NCBI GenBank assembly: GCA_900547835.1
Contig: URIJ01000007.1
Coordinates: 1-27,228, forward strand
Reading direction: 5' to 3'
From: an uncultured Collinsella sp.
GTDB taxonomy: Bacteria; Actinomycetota; Coriobacteriia; Coriobacteriales; Coriobacteriaceae
Length of the DNA: 27,228 bases
Shown here: positions 22,445-27,228 of the stretch, piece by piece
Layout: every line of letters starts with the position of its first letter
Numbering within the stretch: position 1 is the stretch's first letter
Made by a program: the position numbers and the translations under genes
Notes under the pieces: generated by a model
Databases searched by the model: none
Seen by the model: only the letters and a program-made list of their open reading frames with translations
Told to the model about the DNA's origin: nothing

Positions 22445-22473
22445 TTGCAATCGACAGGGCGGTTTCGCATAAT
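22445..22473 (+). promoter_or_regulatory. Promoter for the unknown-membrane-protein/VanZ unit
   Basis: TTGCAA (22445-22450) and CATAAT (22468-22473) are separated by 17 bases. The leader of about 130 bases contains a hairpin with outer arms AGATGAAACG (22502-22511) and CGCTTCATCT (22543-22552), with one mismatch, and an inner GGGGC-ATA-GCCCC hairpin (22531-22543). Confidence 0.55.
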
Positions 22474-22609
22474 AGCTTTTAAGCTTCGCGACGGAAAACG
22501 CAGATGAAACGAACCATATACCGTTGCTTTGGGGCATAGCCCCGCTTCATCTTCTCTCGCGCAGCCAACTGAATGATGCGATTTGGGTGCTGGAAGATGG
22601 GGAGAGCTC

Positions 22610-24010
22610 ATGGCTTCTTCTGATGCAACACAACGAGCAGTCCTTGCCGGACTTTCGTGCGGGATCGGCCTTGCCGCTCCCGTGGTTATGTATGCCGCGA
22701 CGCTGCCGTTTTCGTCGGTGAACGAGACGGTCGTGGCGGGTGCGGTTCCCTTCGCCGTGGGCGCGGTGGCGGGCGTGGGTATCTATGCCGCCTCGCTGGG
22801 TATCTCCGAGTACCGTGCGCAGCGTGAAGAGCGTCTGTTCCAGCCTGATGCCATGGGCGGTGCCGCCAATCTCAATCAGCATCAAAGCGAGTTCAAGACC
22901 GCCTCGATTCCAGCTCAGCAGCAGGATGCGACTCCTTACGCTGCGGCTTCTGCTTCTCAGGCTCAGGCGGAGCAGTCTACCTCGGCATTCCTTTCCGGCC
23001 TGACTGGTGCGTTCCAGCGCCGTCATGCCGATGATGGTGTCCCTACCATCGCTCGAGCCGCAGATGCCATGGACGAGGCCGAGGCTTGGTCCATGATCGA
23101 CAGTATGCTCGACGACGATTCGCCGGTGAGCTGCGACCCTGCACACTCGCGCGACGTCTATCAAGTCGCCATCGACGAGCTCACCAACGGCGGGCAGACC
23201 GGCTCCTTCAATCGCGACGACATCGCCGCCGCGGCACGCGCCGTGTCTGGCTCCCAGGCCGCCCCTGCGGGCAGCACGGCGGCTTTCGTGGCACTCGTCG
23301 CCAACGCGGCAGCCAATAACGCCTACAGCGCTACCTCGGCGGACGCGAACGCTTCTGCCGACAATTCGTACGTTGATGAAGCCATGGCCGCGGACGAGGA
23401 GGCCGTTGCCGCCCGCCGTGCCGCCGAAAGCTCGTTGTGGGGCGCTCCTGCCCAGCAGCAGGCGGCTGAGGCTGCGCCGTACAATGCAAACCTCGCCAGC
23501 ATGCCTATCATCTCCGGTGCCGCGGACATCGATCTCGATGACCTCGATGAGCCTGCAGCCATCACCGCATCGATTGATGCCCAAGATCGCATCAACACCG
23601 GCGACCTTCCAGATGCCTCGCTCGAGGTTGATGTCCCCATGGCCGATTACTCGGGCCACGAGGACATGTGGGCCGCCGCCACCGCGATCCTGGATGAGAT
23701 TGACGAGCCTGCTCCTGTTACGGCCCCCGCTCCCGTCGCTGCCCCTCAGCCTGCTGTCCCCGCCTATGTCGGCCGTCACAGTGCTGTGTTCCCCGAGGAT
23801 ACTGCCCGTATCTCGCGCGAGAGCATCGAGCGAGCCGAGGCTATTGCCGCCGGCATTATGGAAAATCGTCGTCACGAGCGCGTCAATCAGATCCTCGAGG
23901 AAGAGATCGAGCGCCTGCAGTCCTCTACCGCCAAGCGTACGGGCCGTGCCTATCTGAGCGTTATCGAGGGCGGTACCGCCAGCTTTGCGCCGCTCCGCGC
24001 GGAGGCATAA
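22610..24010 (+). CDS. Membrane-anchored acidic low-complexity protein, function unknown
   Basis: I do not recognise the family. The 466-residue product starts with two hydrophobic segments (about residues 9-31 and 41-64) that should form a membrane hairpin. The rest is hydrophilic, rich in Ala, Asp, Glu and Pro, and probably largely disordered, with the acidic patches IDLDDLDE and EAWSMIDSMLDDD. A Pro/Ala linker near residue 375 precedes a C-terminal charged helix (about 400-445, with RERVNQ-like and EEEIERLQ segments) that may form a coiled coil. The start at 22610 follows GGGGAG. A VanZ-family gene begins 7 bases after its stop, so the two are almost certainly co-transcribed. A scaffold role at the envelope is only a guess. 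Confidence 0.75.
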   Translation: MASSDATQRAVLAGLSCGIGLAAPVVMYAATLPFSSVNETVVAGAVPFAVGAVAGVGIYAASLGISEYRAQREERLFQPDAMGGAANLNQHQSEFKTASIPAQQQDATPYAAASASQAQAEQSTSAFLSGLTGAFQRRHADDGVPTIARAADAMDEAEAWSMIDSMLDDDSPVSCDPAHSRDVYQVAIDELTNGGQTGSFNRDDIAAAARAVSGSQAAPAGSTAAFVALVANAAANNAYSATSADANASADNSYVDEAMAADEEAVAARRAAESSLWGAPAQQQAAEAAPYNANLASMPIISGAADIDLDDLDEPAAITASIDAQDRINTGDLPDASLEVDVPMADYSGHEDMWAAATAILDEIDEPAPVTAPAPVAAPQPAVPAYVGRHSAVFPEDTARISRESIERAEAIAAGIMENRRHERVNQILEEEIERLQSSTAKRTGRAYLSVIEGGTASFAPLRAEA

Positions 24011-24017
24011 CTTCTGC

Positions 24018-24467
24018 ATGGTTAAGATCAATCGAAAATGGGCGGTCGTGACCTGCCTGATGGCGCTCTTGATCTGGGGCAATTCGCTGGTTCCCGGCTC
24101 GGGGTCGGGCTCACTGAGTCTAACGGTCATGGAAGCTATCCGCGGTTTCCTGCACGGCGTGGGACTTCCATATGAATGGGTGACCAACTTTGTTGTTCGC
24201 AAGTGCGCGCATTTTACCGAGTATATGGTGCTCGGCATCCTGGCAACGCACGCCTTTGATTTTGAGGGCCGGCGCACCTTTGACGTGCTGCTGCCCACGG
24301 CGGTGTTCCTGCTGCTGATTCCTTCGATCGACGAGACGATTCAGCTCTTTGTGCCGGGACGCGCTGGAATGATCACCGATGTGATGATCGACTGCTGTGG
24401 AGCGGCAACGGGCGTTGTGCTCCGATATCTCTTACGGTCGCTGATGTGCGCCAAAAAGGCCGCCTAG
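24018..24467 (+). CDS. VanZ-family membrane protein
   Basis: A 149-residue membrane protein of the VanZ-like family. Some members give low teicoplanin resistance, but most have no known role. It has about four hydrophobic segments and the family signatures RKCAHFTEYMVLG (about 64-76) and the conserved DETIQLFVPGRAG followed by TDVMID (about 107-126). The ATG at 24018 is 7 bases after the preceding stop; GGAGG lies 12 bases upstream inside the previous gene, so coupling is likely. The stop codon lies inside the stem of the terminator. There is no vanHAX-like gene nearby, so a resistance role should not be assumed. Confidence 0.88.
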   Translation: MVKINRKWAVVTCLMALLIWGNSLVPGSGSGSLSLTVMEAIRGFLHGVGLPYEWVTNFVVRKCAHFTEYMVLGILATHAFDFEGRRTFDVLLPTAVFLLLIPSIDETIQLFVPGRAGMITDVMIDCCGAATGVVLRYLLRSLMCAKKAA

Positions 24468-24499
24468 GACGTATTGTTTGGTCCTAGGCGGCCTTTTTT
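24453..24499 (+). terminator. Strong intrinsic terminator of the VanZ unit
   Basis: AAAAAGGCCGCCTAGGAC (24453-24470) pairs perfectly over 18 bp with 24481-24498 around a 10-nt loop, followed by T. The VanZ stop codon TAG (24465-24467) is in the left arm. The A run outside the left arm means it could also stop minus-strand transcription from the fructokinase gene. Confidence 0.92.
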
Positions 24500-24581
24500 A
24501 TTTGAGGGCTTATATGAGGCGTGGTGGCGTCGTTCCGTAGGTTGGATTTGCCGAGCGCGCCACGCCCTGTGGGTGCGTCTG

Positions 24582-25472
24582 CTACTGAAGCGCCTGTGCG
24601 CCCAGGGCTAGGCAGCCCATGATGCCCTGCTTGCCCTCGAGGCTGTTGTTGACAATGTAGGTATCGATGTCGTTGACCTCGGGCGTGACGATATAGCCGT
24701 TGAGCATTTCGGCACATTTCTTGCGTGCGAGCGGCACGATGGGGGTGTGGTCGGCCACGCCGCCGCCGATGATGATCTTTTGCGGCGCGTAGCACAGCGT
24801 GTAGGTCATGAGTGCCTGTGCCAGATAGCCGGCGAGCAGGTCCATGGCCTCCGAGTCATCGGCCATGTCTCCGGCGCTCTTGCCATCCCAGCGCTTTTTA
24901 ACGCCGGGGCCGGCGATGAGGCCCTCGAGACAGTTGTCGTGGAAGGGGCAGGCGCTGTGCTCGCCAATGGTGTCGCGCGGGTCGCGCGTGACCAGGATGT
25001 GGCCGGCCTCGGGATGCATCATGCCGTGCACGAGCTGGCCGCCCGAGAGCACGCCGGCGCCCACGCCGGTGCCGATGGTCAGGTAGATCACGTCTGTGAG
25101 GCCCTGGGCGCAACCAAAGGTGACCTCGCCCAGGCAGGCGACGTTGACGTCGGTGTCGTAGCCGCAGGGAATATTGAGCTCGTTTTGGATGGTGCCCAGC
25201 AGGTCAAAGTAGCGCCATGCCGTTTTGGGCGTCTCCAGGATCTTGCCGTATTGGGGCGAGGCAGGGTTGACTGCGGTGGGGCCAAAGGCGCCGATGCCCA
25301 GCGCGGCGATGCCCTTGTCGGCAAACCATGCGTTGACGGCCTCGACGGTCTCCTGCGGAGTCGTGGTCACGATCTGCTCACGCTCCAGGACCGTGCCGTC
25401 TGCATAGCCCGTGGCGCAGACCATCTTGGTGCCGCCGGCCTCGAGCGCTCCGATAAGCTGCTGCTCTGCCAT
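24582..25472 (-). CDS. ROK-family fructokinase
   Basis: A sugar kinase of the ROK family, most like bacterial fructokinases, which phosphorylate fructose to fructose 6-phosphate with ATP. The 296 residues carry the phosphate-binding EAGGTK (11-16), the catalytic Asp108 in YDTDVNVACLGE, the second phosphate motif TIGTGVGAGV (132-141) and the zinc site His158, Cys175, His178 and Cys181 within ACPFHDNCLEG. This zinc spacing and GPTAVNP are typical of fructokinase rather than glucokinase. The start at 25472 follows AGAGGAA. On the minus strand TATACT (25514-25509) is a good -10 box, though its -35 is poor. No fructose or sucrose uptake genes are in the window, so a related sugar is possible. Confidence 0.88.
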   Translation of the reverse strand: MAEQQLIGALEAGGTKMVCATGYADGTVLEREQIVTTTPQETVEAVNAWFADKGIAALGIGAFGPTAVNPASPQYGKILETPKTAWRYFDLLGTIQNELNIPCGYDTDVNVACLGEVTFGCAQGLTDVIYLTIGTGVGAGVLSGGQLVHGMMHPEAGHILVTRDPRDTIGEHSACPFHDNCLEGLIAGPGVKKRWDGKSAGDMADDSEAMDLLAGYLAQALMTYTLCYAPQKIIIGGGVADHTPIVPLARKKCAEMLNGYIVTPEVNDIDTYIVNNSLEGKQGIMGCLALGAQALQ

Positions 25473-25545
25473 AGTATTCCTCTCTGGGACGAGTTGCTCC
25501 GTGACTAAAGTATAGTGCGCTAAACCATTTAAGAAAGCGCTATAA

Positions 25546-25582
25546 AAAGAAGCCCCGCAACTCGGCGGTGCAGGGCTTCTTT
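25546..25582 (-). terminator. Intrinsic terminator of the aminotransferase gene
   Basis: AAAGAAGCCC (25546-25555) pairs with GGGCTTCTTT (25573-25582), extended by GCA/TGC after one mismatch. On the minus strand the stem is followed by a T run (complement of 25544-25548). It lies 25 bases past the aminotransferase stop and before the fructokinase promoter. Confidence 0.8.
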
Positions 25583-25607
25583 AGTTACTTTAGTTGCCGG
25601 GCCGTCC

Positions 25608-26789
25608 TTACCCGCGCGGTTTGATTTTATCACGCAGGGACTTGAGGTTCTCCAGTGCCGCGTTAAGCGTCTCGTCTCGCTTGGCAAAGTGGAAACGAAT
25701 CAGGTGGTTGACGGGCTCGCGGAAGAAGCTCGAGCCGGGCACGGCGCCCACGCCCACCTTAGACGCGAGGTCCTCGCAGAATTCGAGGTCGCTGTCATAG
25801 CCAAACTCAGAGATGTCCATCATGACGTAGTAGGCGCCCTGCGGCACGTTATGCTCAAGACCGATGCTGTCGAGTCCCTGGCAGAACAGGTCGCGTTTGG
25901 CGGTGTAGAGGTCAAGGACCTCATCGTAATAGCTGTCGTTGAAGTTGAGGGCGGTGACGACAGCTTCCTGCAGGGGAGCGGCAGCACCCACGGTGAGGAA
26001 GTCGTGGACCTTCTTGATGCGCTCGGTGATCTGGGCCGGGGCAATGGTGTAGCCCAGACGCCAGCCGGTGATGGAGTACGTTTTGGACAGCGAGCTGCAG
26101 CTGATGGTTCGCTCGAACATGCCGGGCAGCGTGGCCATATAGACGTGCTCGTGGGGCGCGTAGACGATGTGCTCGTATACCTCGTCGGTGATGCAGTAGG
26201 CGTCGTACTTTTTGCAGAGGTCGGCGATAAAGGTGAGCTCCTCGCGCGTAAAGACCTTGCCGCAGGGGTTGGAAGGGTTGCACAGGACGATGGCTTTGGG
26301 GTCGTTGTCGCGGAAGGCCGCCTCGAGTGTCTTGCGGTCAAAGTCGAATGTGGGTGGGTTGAGCGGCACGTAGATGGGCTCGGCACCCGAAAGGATTGTG
26401 TCGGCGCCGTAGTTCTCGTAGAACGGCGAGAAGATGACGACCTTGTCGCCGGGGTTCGTGACCGTCATCATGGCGGCCATCATGGCCTCGGTGGAGCCGC
26501 AGGTGACTACGATATTCTCGTTGGGGTTCACCGGCATGCCCATAAAGTGCTCCTGTTTGGCGGCAAGCGCCTCGCGCATGGCCTGGGAGCCCCAGGTGAT
26601 GGAGTACTGGTGGTAAAGCGGCTTGGGGTCGGTGGCGATGGTGCTGAGGCTATCGAGCAGCTGCGCTGGGGGATCGAAGTCAGGGAAGCCCTGCGAGAGA
26701 TTGACAGCGCCGTACTTATTGGAGATGCGTGTCATGCGGCGGATGACCGAATCGGTAAACGTTGCCGTGCGGTTGGAGAGTTCTTTCAT
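25608..26789 (-). CDS. Class I/II PLP-dependent aminotransferase
   Basis: A fold-type I aminotransferase, closest in style to the aspartate/aromatic or methionine-type group (patA, ybdL-like). It swaps an amino group between an amino acid and a 2-oxo acid. The 393 residues include SQGFPDFDPP near the start, the PLP-binding NPSNPCGK (171-178), DEVYEH (202-207) and the Schiff-base Lys236 in SSLSKTYSITGWRLGY; the C-terminal RFHFA supplies the carboxylate-binding Arg. The start at 26789 was chosen because AAAGGA is 6 bases upstream; the in-frame ATG 18 bases earlier has no such site. The exact substrate cannot be told from sequence. It lies divergent to the tRNA genes that follow. Confidence 0.92.
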   Translation of the reverse strand: MKELSNRTATFTDSVIRRMTRISNKYGAVNLSQGFPDFDPPAQLLDSLSTIATDPKPLYHQYSITWGSQAMREALAAKQEHFMGMPVNPNENIVVTCGSTEAMMAAMMTVTNPGDKVVIFSPFYENYGADTILSGAEPIYVPLNPPTFDFDRKTLEAAFRDNDPKAIVLCNPSNPCGKVFTREELTFIADLCKKYDAYCITDEVYEHIVYAPHEHVYMATLPGMFERTISCSSLSKTYSITGWRLGYTIAPAQITERIKKVHDFLTVGAAAPLQEAVVTALNFNDSYYDEVLDLYTAKRDLFCQGLDSIGLEHNVPQGAYYVMMDISEFGYDSDLEFCEDLASKVGVGAVPGSSFFREPVNHLIRFHFAKRDETLNAALENLKSLRDKIKPRG

Positions 26790-26899
26790 GCCGGTCCTTT
26801 CGAGCATTTGCAGTGGGGCAAGTTTACTCCTATGAAACCGGTGGGATTTGCTCGAAATGGTCTCGAAAAACTCTTTTCAAAATTCTTGAAAATTGGGGC

Positions 26900-26928
26900 T
26901 TGCATCGCGTGGCGTTCCTTGCAATAAT
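26900..26928 (+). promoter_or_regulatory. Promoter of the tRNA-His/tRNA-Lys cluster
   Basis: TTGCAT (26900-26905) and AATAAT (26923-26928) are 17 bases apart. Transcription would begin near 26935, about 20 bases before tRNA-His. No terminator separates the tRNA genes that follow from each other except the weak hairpin at 27144-27169. Confidence 0.65.
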
Positions 26929-26954
26929 AGTCGAGCGCGAAGCGCACAGGACAC

Positions 26955-27032
26955 GGTGGGTGTAGCTCAGTTGGCTAGAGCGACGGGTTGTGGTCCCGTA
27001 GGTCGAGGGTTCGAGTCCCTTTACCCACCCCA
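26955..27032 (+). tRNA. tRNA-His (anticodon GTG)
   Basis: The acceptor stem is GTGGGTG paired with TACCCAC, the anticodon stem ACGGG/CCCGT holds the loop TTGTGGT with anticodon GTG, and the T arm has TTCGAGT. The extra 5' G at position -1 (26955) facing discriminator C73 (27029) is the hallmark of tRNA-His. The CCA end is encoded at 27030-27032. Confidence 0.96.
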
Positions 27033-27054
27033 GTTCTTGCTTCGTGTTGATATC

Positions 27055-27130
27055 GGGTCGTTAGCTCAGTTGGTAGAGCAGGGGACTCTTAATCCCAAGG
27101 TCCAGGGTTCGACCCCCTGACGGCCCACCA
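27055..27130 (+). tRNA. tRNA-Lys (anticodon CTT), copy 1
   Basis: The acceptor stem GGGTCGT pairs with ACGGCCC (one G-U), the anticodon loop CTCTTAA carries CTT reading AAG, and the T loop is TTCGACC. The discriminator is A and CCA is encoded (27128-27130). Position 27-43 of the anticodon stem is a G-A mismatch, and the second copy has the same bases. Confidence 0.95.
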
Positions 27131-27143
27131 CACGATATCTCCT

Positions 27144-27169
27144 CTAAAGTCCGCCACAACGGACTTTAG
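27144..27169 (+). terminator. Hairpin between the two tRNA-Lys genes (weak terminator or spacer)
   Basis: CTAAAGTCCG (27144-27153) pairs perfectly with CGGACTTTAG (27160-27169) around the loop CCACAA. Only CTTT follows before the next tRNA starts at 27174, so termination would be weak and close to the next gene. It may instead guide processing of a joint transcript. Confidence 0.4.
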
Positions 27170-27173
27170 CTTT

Positions 27174-27228
27174 GGGTCGTTAGCTCAGTTGGTAGAGCAG
27201 GGGACTCTTAATCCCAAGGTCCAGGGTT
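27174..27228 (+). tRNA. tRNA-Lys (anticodon CTT), copy 2, cut by window end
   Basis: The visible 55 bases are identical to the first tRNA-Lys from its first base through the start of the T loop. The 3' part lies beyond the window. It starts only 43 bases after the end of the first copy. Confidence 0.92.

Noticed and set aside
24018..24467. Glycopeptide resistance cluster
   Set aside because: Only a VanZ-family gene is present; there is no vanHAX or two-component system, and most VanZ-like proteins are not resistance factors.

Overview
The window looks like the chromosome of a GC-rich member of the Actinomycetota, class Coriobacteriia, most likely Collinsella or a close relative. This is inferred from gene content and style: ATP-type PEP carboxykinase, a CarD-type regulator, a Rho factor with a very long Ala/Pro/Lys/Arg-rich N-terminal extension, GC-rich third codon positions and short hairpin repeats between genes. 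No database was searched. Nearly all genes are intact housekeeping or metabolic genes. No prophage, integrase, transposase gene, CRISPR array, toxin-antitoxin pair or recognisable defence system is visible.

Layout. 1-5011: pckA, a free-standing B3/4-domain protein, a MarR regulator, a DegV lipid-binding protein and a very short MGMT-like protein, all on the plus strand, with four copies of one hairpin repeat behind them. 5147-8220: trpS and a WecA/TagO-type glycosyl-phosphate transferase on the minus strand, flanked by two non-coding stretches rich in predicted hairpins. 8221-12705: a PflX-like radical SAM protein, tRNA-Ala(CGC), a small tail-anchored coiled-coil protein, nicotinate phosphoribosyltransferase and proB. 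12706-12914: a three-helix palindromic element and a second repeat family. 12915-16996: a prolyl aminopeptidase-like hydrolase (minus), proA (plus), an HD-domain protein and a CarD-like regulator (both minus). 17339-22296: argS, a 151-bp MITE-like element and rho. 22610-24467: a two-gene unit of an unknown membrane-anchored acidic protein and a VanZ-family protein. 24582-26789: a ROK fructokinase and a class I aminotransferase on the minus strand. 26955-28 bases short of a full third gene at the window end: tRNA-His(GTG) and two tRNA-Lys(CTT) genes, the last cut by the window edge.

How the genes fit together. proB and proA give the first two steps of proline synthesis from glutamate but are separated by the minus-strand peptidase gene, whose predicted substrate class is N-terminal proline. 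pckA links oxaloacetate and PEP. pncB salvages nicotinate for NAD. trpS, argS, the tRNAs and the B3/4 protein belong to translation, and Rho and CarD to transcription.

The most unusual signal is in the non-coding DNA. It holds at least four families of small palindromic repeats, one with six copies and a compensated stem change, a MITE-like element with 27-bp terminal inverted repeats, and two or three candidate structured RNAs. I found no convincing new multi-gene system; the best protein-level unknown is the membrane-anchored protein encoded before the VanZ gene.
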